Positions 8,670 to 16,999 of a stretch of DNA of 64,000 nucleotides are shown here, one piece after another. Positions within the stretch are counted from its first letter, which is position 1. Every line of letters starts with the position of its first letter. Below the pieces are notes generated by a model. The model was not told where the DNA came from. It searched no databases and worked only from the letters and a program-made list of their open reading frames with translations. Location of the stretch: NCBI RefSeq assembly GCF_003726035.1, contig NZ_QICD01000001.1, positions 186,001-250,000 on the forward strand, read 5' to 3'. This stretch comes from Paraeggerthella hongkongensis. GTDB lineage: Bacteria > Actinomycetota > Coriobacteriia > Coriobacteriales > Eggerthellaceae. Position numbers and translations under genes: made by a program.

Positions 8670-9572
8670 ATGAAGAAGCGTTTGGTTATGGCGGTGAGCG
8701 CGGCAGCGCTGGCGCTGGGTCTGTTCGGGCTGTTCGGGTGCGCGTCAGGCAACGGCGGGTCGGCTGGCGACGAGGGCGCGTCCTCGTCGCCGTCGGGCGC
8801 GGTTTCCGTGTATTCGCGCGAAGACGGCTCTGGCACGCGCGGCGCGTTCGTCGAGCTGCTCGGCATCGAGGAGAAGGACGCCAACGGCAAGAAAGTCGAC
8901 ATGACCACGCCTTCGGCGGCCATCACGAACTCCACGTCCGTCATGATGACGTCCGTGTCCGGCGACAAGAACGGCATCGGATACATTTCCCTGGGCTCTC
9001 TGAACGACACGGTGAAGGCCCTTGCCATCGATGGCGCTCAGCCGACGGCCGAAAACGTGAAGAGCGGCGAGTACAAGGTTGCTCGTCCCTTCAACATCGT
9101 GACGAAGGACGGCCTGTCCGACGTGGCTCAGGATTTCGTGGCTTACATCATGAGCGCTGACGGCCAGAAGGTTGTCGAAGAGAACGGCTTTATCTCGGTT
9201 GCCGACGGTGCTTCTGCCTACAAGGCTTCCGGCAAGTCCGGCAAGATCGTCATCGCGGGTTCCTCTTCGGTGACTCCGGTTATGGAGAAGCTGGCCGAGG
9301 CTTACAAAGCGCTCAACTCCGGCGTGACCATCGAGGTGAACCAGTCCGATTCCACCACGGGCGTCAACATGGCTACGGAAGGCACCTGCGACATCGGCAT
9401 GGTTTCCCGCGAGCTGAAAGACTCCGAGACCGGCGTCAAGGCGACGGTTATCGCGCAGGACGGCATCGCCATCATCGTGAACAACGGCTCTGCGGTGGAC
9501 GGCCTTACGTCCGATCAGGTGAAGGGCATATACACCGGCCAGCTGACCACGTGGGAAGACGCGCTGGCCTAA
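8670..9572 (+). CDS. pstS: Phosphate-binding lipoprotein PstS, apparently circularly permuted
   Basis: 300 residues. The ATG at 8670 follows AAGGAAGGAAGAG and opens a lipoprotein signal peptide (LFGLFGC, lipid Cys 24). The half that is C-terminal in ordinary PstS comes first: SREDGSGTRGAF at 49-60, then IGYISLGSLNDTVKALAIDG, then DFVAYIMSADGQ and GFISV at 173-177. After a short linker the normally N-terminal half follows: GKIVIAGSSSVTPVMEKLAE at 191-210, DIGMVSRELK, DGIAIIVNN and IYTGQLTTWED, where the protein stops. Both phosphate-binding loops (SGTR and GSSS) are present. It heads pstSCAB, so a phosphate-binding role is well supported. Confidence 0.93.
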   Translation: MKKRLVMAVSAAALALGLFGLFGCASGNGGSAGDEGASSSPSGAVSVYSREDGSGTRGAFVELLGIEEKDANGKKVDMTTPSAAITNSTSVMMTSVSGDKNGIGYISLGSLNDTVKALAIDGAQPTAENVKSGEYKVARPFNIVTKDGLSDVAQDFVAYIMSADGQKVVEENGFISVADGASAYKASGKSGKIVIAGSSSVTPVMEKLAEAYKALNSGVTIEVNQSDSTTGVNMATEGTCDIGMVSRELKDSETGVKATVIAQDGIAIIVNNGSAVDGLTSDQVKGIYTGQLTTWEDALA

Positions 9573-9602
9573 GGGCGAGCGACGTAATCGAGTAGGACTC
9601 GC

Positions 9603-10475
9603 ATGTCTCGCGTACACATCAAAGAAGGCATTGCGAAGGCGCTGTTCGTAGCTGCCGCGGGGATCTCGATCCTCGCGGTGGCCCTTATCTGCGTCTTCCT
9701 TTTCGCGAACGGCGTACCGGCTATCGCGCAGATCGGCCTTCCGGAATTTCTCTTCGGTACAACGTGGCGTCCGGCCAACGATATCTACGGTATCTTCCCC
9801 ATGATCGTGGGCAGCGTATACGTAACGGCGGGCGCTATGGTGGTGGGCGTTCCCACGGGGCTTCTGTGCGCTATCTTCCTGTCCCGGTTCGCCAGCGGCA
9901 AGATCGCGGCGGTGCTCAAGCCGGGCGTGGAGCTTTTGGCGGGCATTCCGTCGGTCGTGTACGGTTTCTTCGGCCTGGTGATCATCGTGCCGTTCATTCG
10001 CGCCAACGCCCCGGCCGACGCTCCGGGCAACGGCTTGTCCTTGCTGGCGGCTGCCGTGCTTCTGGGCATCATGATCCTGCCCACCATTATCACCGTCGCG
10101 CAAAGCGCGCTTGACGCCGTTCCCAAGAAGTACTACGAAGGGGCGCTTGCCCTAGGCGCGGATCACGAACGTACGGTGTTTCGCGTTATCGTGCCTGCCG
10201 CCGTGTCCGGCATCATGGCCGCGGTGGTGCTGGGAGTGGGGCGCGCCATCGGCGAGACCATGGCCGTCATCATGGTCGCCGGCAACCAAACGCTCATTCC
10301 CGAGAGCATATTCAGCGGCGTGCGCACCATGACGGCGAACATCGTGCTGGAGATGGGCTACGCCGCCGACCTGCACCGCGGTGCGCTGGTGGCAACCGGC
10401 GTGGTGCTGTTCGTGTTCGTCTTGCTCATCACCATGTTGTTCAACGTCATCAAGAAACGGGGTGAGATGAAATAA
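9603..10475 (+). CDS. pstC: Phosphate ABC transporter permease PstC
   Basis: 290 residues with about six hydrophobic segments. The BPD permease loop is visible as ALGADHERTVFRVIVPAAVSG followed by GRAIGETMAV, both typical of PstC. It forms the inner-membrane channel with PstA and is energised by PstB. It starts 30 bp after pstS and its stop overlaps the pstA start by one base (TAATG), so the genes form one operon. PstC and PstA are paralogues; the call rests on order (second gene) and the absence of the long N-terminal extension seen in the next gene. Confidence 0.93.
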   Translation: MSRVHIKEGIAKALFVAAAGISILAVALICVFLFANGVPAIAQIGLPEFLFGTTWRPANDIYGIFPMIVGSVYVTAGAMVVGVPTGLLCAIFLSRFASGKIAAVLKPGVELLAGIPSVVYGFFGLVIIVPFIRANAPADAPGNGLSLLAAAVLLGIMILPTIITVAQSALDAVPKKYYEGALALGADHERTVFRVIVPAAVSGIMAAVVLGVGRAIGETMAVIMVAGNQTLIPESIFSGVRTMTANIVLEMGYAADLHRGALVATGVVLFVFVLLITMLFNVIKKRGEMK

Positions 10476-11443
10476 TGGCGCCGAAACTGACTATTGCCTA
10501 CGAATCCGCCGACGCGGGCCCCGTTGCGCCGTCCAATCCAAGCGACCGCATCGACGCCTTGTTCGCAGCCGCGGAAGCCCGTCACGGCAAAACCCGCCGC
10601 ATCGTATCCGCCCTTCTGCGCTGGGTCGTGTACCTGGGCGCCTTGGTCACGGCTGCGGTGCTCTTGTTCATAGTGGGATACATCCTGGTGAACGGCGTGC
10701 CGTACCTCACGCCCAGCCTGTTCGCCTGGGAGTACACGTCCGACAACGTGTCGCTTATGCCTGCGCTGGTGAACACCCTGGTCATGGCGGGCCTTTCCCT
10801 GATCATGGCGGTGCCTGTGGGCGTTGGCTCCGCGATCTATCTGGTTGAATACGCGAAGCGCGGCAGCAAGTTCGTGCAGATCGTGCGCACGACCACCGAA
10901 ACGCTGCAGGGCATTCCCTCCATTATATACGGCCTGTTCGGCATGCTGTTCTTCGTGACGGCCCTGCAATGGGGGCTGTCCCTTATGGCGGGCGCATGCA
11001 CGCTGGCCATCATGGTGCTTCCCGTGGTCATGCGCACCACCGAAGAGGCGCTGCTGGCCGTTCCCGATGCCTATCGCGAAGGCGGTTTCGGCTTGGGGGC
11101 CGGTCGCTTGCGCACGGTGTTTCGCTGCGTGCTGCCCACGGCCGTTCCGGGTATTCTGGGCGGCGTTATTCTGGCGCTCGGTCGGTGCGTCGGCGAGGTG
11201 GCAGCCCTTATCTTCACCGCGGGTTCCATCGCTCAGATTCCCAATTTCTTGGATGCGGGCGCCATGGCCGTGTTCGATTCAGCGCGCACGCTGGCCGTGC
11301 ATATGTACGTGCTTGCCAGCGAGGGCCTGCACGTGAACGAGACGTACGCTACGGCGGTGGTCTTGCTGATCATGGTGGTGTTGCTCAACTTGATGGCCAC
11401 CTTCGCCGCGAAAAAGATGAACAAGGGAGGCAAAGATGACTAA
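10475..11443 (+). CDS. pstA: Phosphate ABC transporter permease PstA
   Basis: 322 residues: a roughly 50-residue polar N-terminal extension, then about six membrane segments. The permease signature is [19 protein letters not shown] followed by [15 protein letters not shown]. Partner of PstC in the phosphate channel. The start overlaps the pstC stop and the end overlaps pstB by 8 bases, indicating translational coupling through the operon. Confidence 0.93.
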   Translation: MAPKLTIAYESADAGPVAPSNPSDRIDALFAAAEARHGKTRRIVSALLRWVVYLGALVTAAVLLFIVGYILVNGVPYLTPSLFAWEYTSDNVSLMPALVNTLVMAGLSLIMAVPVGVGSAIYLVEYAKRGSKFVQIVRTTTETLQGIPSIIYGLFGMLFFVTALQWGLSLMAGACTLAIMVLPVVMRTTEEALLAVPDAYREGGFGLGAGRLRTVFRCVLPTAVPGILGGVILALGRCVGEVAALIFTAGSIAQIPNFLDAGAMAVFDSARTLAVHMYVLASEGLHVNETYATAVVLLIMVVLLNLMATFAAKKMNKGGKDD

Positions 11444-12305
11444 TGCCACGCTCGAGAAGGCTGCCGATCAGGTGATCGTCAGCCCTACCTACATGCCCAC
11501 CGCTCAGGGCCAGGCCGCGGATCGCCGCGCGAAGGCCAAGGCGCCGTCCAACGCTCCCGCCAAAATGAGCGTGCGCGACCTTGACCTGTACTACAAGGAT
11601 TTCCATGCGCTGAAAAACATCAACCTTGATTTTCCCAAGAACCAGGTGACAGCCCTCATCGGACCGTCTGGCTGCGGTAAGTCCACGCTGCTCAAGTCGC
11701 TCAATCGCATGAACGATCTGGTGGAGGGCTGCCGCGTTGAAGGTGAGATCGCCCTCGACGGAGAGGATGCCTATCGCTCCCTGGACGTGAACAACCTGCG
11801 CCGCCGCGTGGGCATGGTGTTCCAGCAGCCCAATCCGTTTCCCATGAGCGTGTACGACAACGTGGCGTTCGGCCCGCGTACGCACGGCGTCAAAAACCGC
11901 GCCGATTTGGACGAGATCGTCGAGCAGAGCCTGCGCGACGCTGCCATTTGGGACGAGCTCAAAGATCGCCTGAAGAAGAACGCGCTGGGCTTGTCCGGCG
12001 GACAGCAGCAGCGTCTGTGCATCGCCCGTGCGCTTGCCGTTCGTCCCGAGGTGCTGCTCATGGACGAGTCCACCAGTGCGCTCGACCCCATCTCCACGGC
12101 CAAGATCGAGGACTTGGTGGGCGAGCTCAAAAGCAAGTACACCGTCATCATGGTTACGCACAATATGCTGCAAGCGTTGCGCGTGTCCGACAAAACGGCG
12201 TTCTTCCTGTTGGGCGAGATGGTGGAGGCTGGCGATACCGACGACATCTTCACCAATCCGAACGATCCTCGCACCGCCGACTACGTCGCCGGACGGTTCG
12301 GCTAG
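11436..12305 (+). CDS. pstB: Phosphate ABC transporter ATPase PstB
   Basis: 289 residues with a 45-residue polar N-terminus ahead of the ATPase core. Walker A is GPSGCGKST near residue 76, the Q-loop lies in [16 protein letters not shown], the signature is LSGGQQQR near 186, and Walker B is [13 protein letters not shown]. The usual DEP of Walker B is DES here, but the catalytic Glu is kept. The motif [14 protein letters not shown] is characteristic of PstB. It supplies energy to PstCA. No phoU gene follows, although one often does in this operon. Confidence 0.95.
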   Translation: MTNATLEKAADQVIVSPTYMPTAQGQAADRRAKAKAPSNAPAKMSVRDLDLYYKDFHALKNINLDFPKNQVTALIGPSGCGKSTLLKSLNRMNDLVEGCRVEGEIALDGEDAYRSLDVNNLRRRVGMVFQQPNPFPMSVYDNVAFGPRTHGVKNRADLDEIVEQSLRDAAIWDELKDRLKKNALGLSGGQQQRLCIARALAVRPEVLLMDESTSALDPISTAKIEDLVGELKSKYTVIMVTHNMLQALRVSDKTAFFLLGEMVEAGDTDDIFTNPNDPRTADYVAGRFG

Positions 12306-12940
12306 TCCGAGCGGCACGCGAGGCTGCTGGCGGTGGGGCGTTCCGGCCGCCTTTCGCGTGGGGGCGAGACGCCCGCGCGAGGGCGGGGCGCCCCGTGCGG
12401 AGGGGCTGCCCTTGCGGGGCGCCCCGTGCGGCTACCACGCTTTCGATCGCAAGGACCGTCTCGCCTGCGTGGGTCCCGGCGTGGGCTCTGCCGTGGACGC
12501 GCGCGAGCTTTTTGCGCCGGGACCTTCAGGCTGTTCGGTCGTTTCGACAGCGGATGCCGCAAAGCTTGGTACAGAATCACGGGCCTGCGCTCCTTGATCA
12601 GCCCATTACTTGCGGTTGTTTTGAGCGCTTGCATCAACAGGCCAGGTCATTGAAGCTTGACGGATTCGGCGGTTGCTGGAGGCGTTTGTTCAAGAGCGCA
12701 GACCCGCAATCCCGTGCCAAGTTCGGAGATTTTCGCCGCCAGAAAATCCTCCTGTCCGTTCGCAGGCCTCGTTCCGGTCGGCTGCACGGACGCTGCGGGG
12801 CGCCCTTGGGGTTCGGCCGGCTGCCGAGGGCATGACCTCCGCACCACTTTACGCAAATTTGACTCGCTCGTTGTCCCGTTGGCAAGCGCGCTGCTTTACA
12901 ATGGGCCGAAACGACCGAAGCTGCCACCCGGGAGCCATCA
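12306..12940. other. 635-bp non-coding gap between pstB and the phoP-like gene
   Basis: No convincing reading frame was found on either strand. The left part is very GC-rich and carries a 16-base motif with core GGGGCGCCCC twice (around 12385 and 12415), which could fold and end transcription. The middle holds an imperfect inverted repeat, annotated separately. The right part, just before the regulator gene, contains AT-richer DNA where a promoter would be expected, but no clear -35/-10 pair was identified. PhoU normally lies here in pst operons and is missing. Confidence 0.6.
12565..12721. repeat. 157-bp element with imperfect terminal inverted repeats (MITE-like)
   Basis: The left end, reading CTTGGTACAGAATCACGGGC onward for 36 bases, is matched by the reverse complement of the right end (12687-12721) at about 27 of 36 positions, with most differences being transitions. 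The roughly 85-bp interior has no reading frame. Size and ends fit a decayed miniature transposable element or a structured RNA. No clear target-site duplication was found. Confidence 0.45.
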
Positions 12941-13633
12941 ATGATTTACTACGTAGAAGACGATACCAATATCCGCGACCTTACGGTGTACGCGCTCAAG
13001 CAGGCGGGATTCGAGGCCGAGGGGTTCGCTGCGGCTGGCGAGTTCTTCGCGGCCTGCCGAGAGCGCGTGCCGGAGCTGGTCCTTTTGGACATCATGCTGC
13101 CCGAAATCGACGGGTTGGAAATCCTGCACATGCTGCGCGAGGACGCCAGCACGAAGCACCTGCCCGTTATGATGCTTACTGCCAAGGGAACGGAGTTCGA
13201 CACCGTGTGCGGTCTCGATGCCGGCGCCGACGATTACCTGGCGAAGCCCTTCGGCATGATGGAGCTGGTGTCGCGTGTGAACGCGCTCATGCGCCGCGCC
13301 TCCGCGCCGGCGGTCATTCCCGATGACGACATGGCGTGCGGTCCGATCGAGCTGTGCGTTTCAGCCCATACGGTGTCGGTGGACGGTCAGCCGGTCACGC
13401 TTACGCTCAAGGAGTTCGACTTGCTGCATACGCTCATGAAGAACGCAGGGCACGTGCTGTCGCGTCGGCAGCTGCTTGAGGATGTGTGGGGCATGACGTA
13501 CGTGGGCGAGACGCGCACGGTGGACGTCCATATCCAAACGCTGCGTCAGAAGCTCTCGGCGGTTCGCGAAGGCGCCGATTCCTGCATTAAAACGGTGCGT
13601 GGCGTTGGCTATTGCATCAAGCAGCCTTCTTAA
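12941..13633 (+). CDS. phoP: OmpR-family response regulator, PhoP/PhoB-like
   Basis: 230 residues. The receiver domain has the acidic pair in YYVEDD, phosphoacceptor Asp 50 in LVLLDIMLPE, and the conserved Lys in DDYLAKPF. The C-terminal winged helix has LTLKEFDLLHTLMKNAGHVL, RTVDVHIQTLRQKL and TVRGVGYCI, the OmpR/PhoB pattern. Its position after pstSCAB and before a membrane kinase makes phosphate-starvation control the best guess. The subfamily cannot be proved from sequence alone. Confidence 0.85.
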   Translation: MIYYVEDDTNIRDLTVYALKQAGFEAEGFAAAGEFFAACRERVPELVLLDIMLPEIDGLEILHMLREDASTKHLPVMMLTAKGTEFDTVCGLDAGADDYLAKPFGMMELVSRVNALMRRASAPAVIPDDDMACGPIELCVSAHTVSVDGQPVTLTLKEFDLLHTLMKNAGHVLSRRQLLEDVWGMTYVGETRTVDVHIQTLRQKLSAVREGADSCIKTVRGVGYCIKQPS

Positions 13634-13636
13634 ACT

Positions 13637-15106
13637 ATGAGTCCCACGCATTTTACGGTGAAGAGCCTTTCGGGAAAAATCTTCTCGAGCGTCCTTGCGT
13701 TCACGTTGGGCATTATCTTGGTGCTGGCCGTGGTCATGACCACCATCTACTACCTGTCCTACGAGCACGATGCCGAAGCGGAGATCGCCGCGAACGCGCA
13801 GAATGCCGCCACGTACCTGAACGCTACGCCCACGTCGGCCAACTTGCCCGCGCTCAAGGAGCAGTTCTCGGGTCTGACCCGTTACACGCTGATCGGCGCG
13901 GATGGAACGGTGCTCTTCGACAGCGCCGCCGACACGGCGCACATGGACAACCATGCCGACCGTCCCGAGGTGCAGGAGGCTGCGAAGTCGGGCGAGGCCG
14001 TGACCATGCGCTATTCAGAAACGCTTGGAACCGACACCGTGTACGCGGCCGTGAAGCTTGACGACGGTACGTTCGTGCGCCTGTCCGAAACGCGCCATTC
14101 GCTGCTGTCGTTTCTGGGCGACATGCTCATGCCGGTTCTGGTGGCGCTCGTCATCGCCGTGGCCTTGGTGTTCTTGCTGTCCAAGGAGCTTACGAAGCGC
14201 ATCATGAAGCCCATCGATGCGCTCGATTTTTCCAGTCCGCTTGAAAACGAGATCTACGAAGAGATGGATCCGCTGCTCATTCGCATCGACGAGCAGCAGC
14301 GCCAGCTCAAGCAGCAGAACCGCGAGCTTGCCGAAGCGGAGAACATGCGCCGCGACTTTTCAAGTAACGTGAGCCATGAGATGAAAACTCCCTTGCAGGT
14401 TATCTCCGGCTACGCCGAGCTCATGAAGAACGACATGGTGCAGCCGGCTGATCGCCAGAAGTTCGCCGCGCTCATCTACGACGAGGCCCAGGCTATGCGC
14501 TCGCTCATCAACGACGTGCTGACCTTGTCGAAGCTTGACGAATCGGCGTTCGGCAAAGAGGGCGCGTCCGTGATCGATCTGCACGGCGTGGCCCAGCGCG
14601 TGGCGGGACGCTTGTCCAGCTTCGCCGCCGATCAGAACGTGAGCGTACGCGTCGAAGGCGGTCGCGCCTGCATTGCCGGCAGCGAGACCCTTGCGGAAGA
14701 GATGCTCTACAACCTGATCGAGAACGGAATCCGCTACAATCACGACGGCGGAAAGGTGACCATGTCGGTTGGGCTGGAGATGACGAAGGCCTCCCGTTGT
14801 GCGGAGCGGGCTTCGCGTGCCGAGAGCCCTTCGCAGCGTTGCGCGGCGGGGGAGGGGCAGCCGTCGGTGCAGAAGCAGGCCGTGGTGCGCGTGAGCGATA
14901 CGGGGCCGGGCATTCCCGAGGAGATGCACGACAAGATATTCGAGCGCTTCTTCCGGGTTGATAAAAGCCGTTCGAAGGAGACGGGCGGCACGGGCCTGGG
15001 CCTTGCCATCGTCAAGCACGCGGTCATCCATCACGGCGGAACGATCACGGTGGAAAGCGCCGAAGGCAAGGGAACCACCTTCGTGCTTCGGTTCCCGGCG
15101 GAATAG
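13637..15106 (+). CDS. phoR: Sensor histidine kinase, PhoR-like
   Basis: 489 residues, starting 3 bp after the regulator gene. An N-terminal membrane segment, a roughly 120-residue extracytoplasmic sensor region (YTLIGADGTVLFDS resembles a PAS/Cache-type fold) and a second membrane segment near 155-175 precede a linker coiled coil. The phosphoacceptor is His 247 in VSHEMKTPLQ, followed by LYNLIENGIRYN (N-box), DTGPGIPEEM and GTGLGLAIVKHA. A 30-residue Ser/Ala/Arg-rich insertion sits inside the ATPase domain between the N-box and G1-box. Partner of the preceding regulator; a phosphate-sensing role is inferred from the pst genes. Confidence 0.87.
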   Translation: MSPTHFTVKSLSGKIFSSVLAFTLGIILVLAVVMTTIYYLSYEHDAEAEIAANAQNAATYLNATPTSANLPALKEQFSGLTRYTLIGADGTVLFDSAADTAHMDNHADRPEVQEAAKSGEAVTMRYSETLGTDTVYAAVKLDDGTFVRLSETRHSLLSFLGDMLMPVLVALVIAVALVFLLSKELTKRIMKPIDALDFSSPLENEIYEEMDPLLIRIDEQQRQLKQQNRELAEAENMRRDFSSNVSHEMKTPLQVISGYAELMKNDMVQPADRQKFAALIYDEAQAMRSLINDVLTLSKLDESAFGKEGASVIDLHGVAQRVAGRLSSFAADQNVSVRVEGGRACIAGSETLAEEMLYNLIENGIRYNHDGGKVTMSVGLEMTKASRCAERASRAESPSQRCAAGEGQPSVQKQAVVRVSDTGPGIPEEMHDKIFERFFRVDKSRSKETGGTGLGLAIVKHAVIHHGGTITVESAEGKGTTFVLRFPAE

Positions 15107-15164
15107 CGCTGAGGGCGGCCGGCGTCGGCGCTGAAGGGGTTGGCATCGGGGCGGGGAAGCCGAA

Positions 15165-15197
15165 CTGCATCCTCGTGCGGGGCGCATGAGGATGCAG
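15165..15197. terminator. Strong hairpin after phoR
   Basis: CTGCATCCTC pairs perfectly with GAGGATGCAG, and the stem extends inward through GTGCG/CGCAT with one mismatch. There is no T-run, so it may be a weak or Rho-assisted terminator lying between phoR (+) and the candidate 6S RNA (-). Confidence 0.45.
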
Positions 15198-15240
15198 CGT
15201 AGTTCTGCGCTCGAAAAGATTGCTGAGTCAGCGATCTTGC

Positions 15241-15418
15241 AAGAAGAAAGCCCTGCCCCCGGCCAGAAGGATGAACCCACCTCAAAAGGTGGGTGCTCGC
15301 AGTTCGCTTCCTGGCTTTCGTATCAACAGATGCGAATCTCCATTCCACGCACTATCTTGAGCTCCCTCGTGTATTAGCATCGGTCCATCGCAAAGTATGG
15401 CTTCGAGGGCAGGACCTG
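15241..15418 (-). ncRNA. ssrS: Candidate 6S RNA
   Basis: A roughly 178-base transcript is predicted on the minus strand, divergent from rarA. The 5' part (TCCTGCCCTCG) pairs with the 3' part (GGGGGCAGGG) to make the long closing stem expected for 6S RNA. Near the 3' half, AACTGCGAGCACCCACC resembles the corresponding part of the E. coli RNA (AACTGCGACGACA...CACC), and ACCCACCT/AGGTGGGT forms an internal hairpin. The end is a T-rich CTTTCTTCTT. 6S RNA is known to lie beside rarA in many Gram-positive bacteria. The region has no reading frame and is AT-richer than its surroundings. The exact ends are estimates. Confidence 0.68.
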
Positions 15419-15424
15419 TATTTG

Positions 15425-15430
15425 AGTATA
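15425..15430 (-). promoter_or_regulatory. -10 box for the candidate 6S RNA
   Basis: TATACT on the minus strand, about 7 bases before the predicted 5' end of the RNA. No good -35 box is visible at 16-18 bases. Confidence 0.4.
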
Positions 15431-15554
15431 TGGGCATCGAAGGCAAAATAAAGTCTTGACATATATTTTCATGAAAAGGATCTCGAAAACAGCAAAGCCT
15501 GATTCGAAAAGCAGCTTCTAGGCAAACAAGCGTTCGCATGGTACCATACGACCC

Positions 15555-16895
15555 ATGGATACCTTATTTACAGCAATGGAGAACGAACGGAAGTCTCAAG
15601 TGGCGCCTCTGGCGGTGCGCATGCGTCCGCGCACGCTCGAAGAAGTCGTCGGGCAAGAAGAGGCCGTCGGTCCGGGAAGCTGGCTGCGCAACGCGATCGA
15701 GCAGGACCGCCTGAGCTCGGTCATACTGTTCGGCCCCGCCGGAACGGGCAAAACGTCCTTGGCTCACGTCATCGCGGAAACCACGAAGGCAACGTTTGTG
15801 GAGGTGTCGGCCATCGGGGGCACCGTTTCGGACCTCAGGCGCGAGATCGACGCGGCTGAAAAGCGCCTGTCCATGAGCGGTTTGCGCACTATTCTCTTCG
15901 TCGACGAGATCCATCGTTTCAACCGCAGCCAGCAAGACACCTTGCTGCACGCGGTGGAAGATCGTGTGGTGGTGCTGGTGGGCGCTACCACGGAAAACCC
16001 GTTTTTCGAGGTGAACTCGGCGCTGATCAGCCGCTCCCGGGTGGTCGAGCTGCACGGTCTGTCCGACGAGGAGATCGTTCGCCTGGTGAATCGCGCCGTT
16101 GTGGACGAACGGGGCCTGGCGGGTCTTTACCAGCTCGATGCCAAGGCGCTGCAGGCCATCGTGCTCCTGGCGGGAGGGGATGGGCGTACCGCGCTCACCA
16201 CGCTCGAGCTTGCGGCGGGCATGGTGGAGCCGGGAACCTCGAAGGATCCGGCCACCGTTTCGGAGGAAGCCGTGCGCGCCGCCACGCCGCATCGTGCTCT
16301 TCCTTACGATAAGAACAAGGACATGCACTACGACGTTATTTCCGCGTTCATCAAATCCATGCGAGGAAGCGACCCCGATGCCGCCCTGTATTGGCTTGCT
16401 CGCATGATCGACGGAGGAGAAGACCCCAAGTTCATTGCGCGTCGCATGTTCATCGCCGCTTCCGAAGACATTGGAAACGCCGATCCTCAAGCGCTGCTTA
16501 TTGCCGAGGCAGCGTTCAAATCGGCCGAGGTGATCGGCTATCCCGAATGCCGCATCAACCTGGCTCAGGCGGCAATCTACTTGGCCCTTGCCCCGAAAAG
16601 CAATGCGGCCGAGGCCGGCATCGATGCCGCGTTGGCCGAAGTGCGCAACGGTCCTTTGCGCAACGTACCGGACCACTTGCGCGACCGGCACCGTCCGGGA
16701 TCGGAGCAGTACGGCGTGTACAAGTACCCGCACAGCTATCCAAGCGGGTGGGTTGCCCAGCGCTACCTGCCCGACGGCTTGGAGCGGGGGTGCTTCTATC
16801 GCTCTAGCGACCGTGGATGGGAGGCGTATCGCAGCGAAGCCGCTGCTCGGGATCGCCTTTCTTCAGGAGAAAACCCCACGTCGCGCGAAAGGTAA
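15555..16895 (+). CDS. rarA: Replication-associated recombination protein RarA (MgsA), AAA+ ATPase
   Basis: 446 residues, the usual family length. Walker A GPAGTGKTS near residue 60, Walker B ILFVDEIHRFNRSQQD near 113, and sensor-1 region VGATTENPFFEVNSALISRSRV are diagnostic of RarA and distinguish it from RuvB or DnaX. The C-terminal half carries the family tetramerisation region (AAEDIGNADPQAL type, here ASEDIGNADPQAL; PHSYPSGWVAQ). It acts at stalled replication forks. Transcribed divergently from the candidate 6S RNA. Confidence 0.96.
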   Translation: MDTLFTAMENERKSQVAPLAVRMRPRTLEEVVGQEEAVGPGSWLRNAIEQDRLSSVILFGPAGTGKTSLAHVIAETTKATFVEVSAIGGTVSDLRREIDAAEKRLSMSGLRTILFVDEIHRFNRSQQDTLLHAVEDRVVVLVGATTENPFFEVNSALISRSRVVELHGLSDEEIVRLVNRAVVDERGLAGLYQLDAKALQAIVLLAGGDGRTALTTLELAAGMVEPGTSKDPATVSEEAVRAATPHRALPYDKNKDMHYDVISAFIKSMRGSDPDAALYWLARMIDGGEDPKFIARRMFIAASEDIGNADPQALLIAEAAFKSAEVIGYPECRINLAQAAIYLALAPKSNAAEAGIDAALAEVRNGPLRNVPDHLRDRHRPGSEQYGVYKYPHSYPSGWVAQRYLPDGLERGCFYRSSDRGWEAYRSEAAARDRLSSGENPTSRER

Positions 16896-16963
16896 CCGAT
16901 TTCCAACTCCTGTGAACGAGGGGTGGAAAGGCGGAGCGATCTCGTTAGAATCAAAACCGATCG

Positions 16964-16972
16964 TGCTATAGT
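16964..16972 (+). promoter_or_regulatory. Extended -10 promoter for the DUF948-AI-2E-alaS genes
   Basis: TGC-TATAGT is an extended -10 element 28 bases before the GTG start of the next gene. A weak TTAGAA lies 16 bases upstream as a possible -35. Confidence 0.5.
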
Positions 16973-16999
16973 GTAGGCTTCGGAAACAGGAGGCTTCTC

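Noticed and set aside
8670-9572. PstS as two separate genes joined by a frameshift
   Set aside because: There is one signal peptide, one continuous frame, and the halves join in reverse order through a linker, which a frameshift would not produce.
12361-12440. CRISPR-like short repeats
   Set aside because: Only two copies of a GC-rich 16-base motif with no regular spacers; more likely a fold or chance in GC-rich DNA.
12673-13326. Plus-strand frame of 217 codons reaching into the regulator gene
   Set aside because: Out of frame with the PhoP-like gene, Arg-rich, no motif. I also looked for phoU here and saw none of its helical repeats.
15456-15461. TTGACA as a -35 box for rarA
   Set aside because: No -10 hexamer lies 16-18 bases downstream; the sequence is upstream of the 6S promoter on the other strand and probably coincidental.
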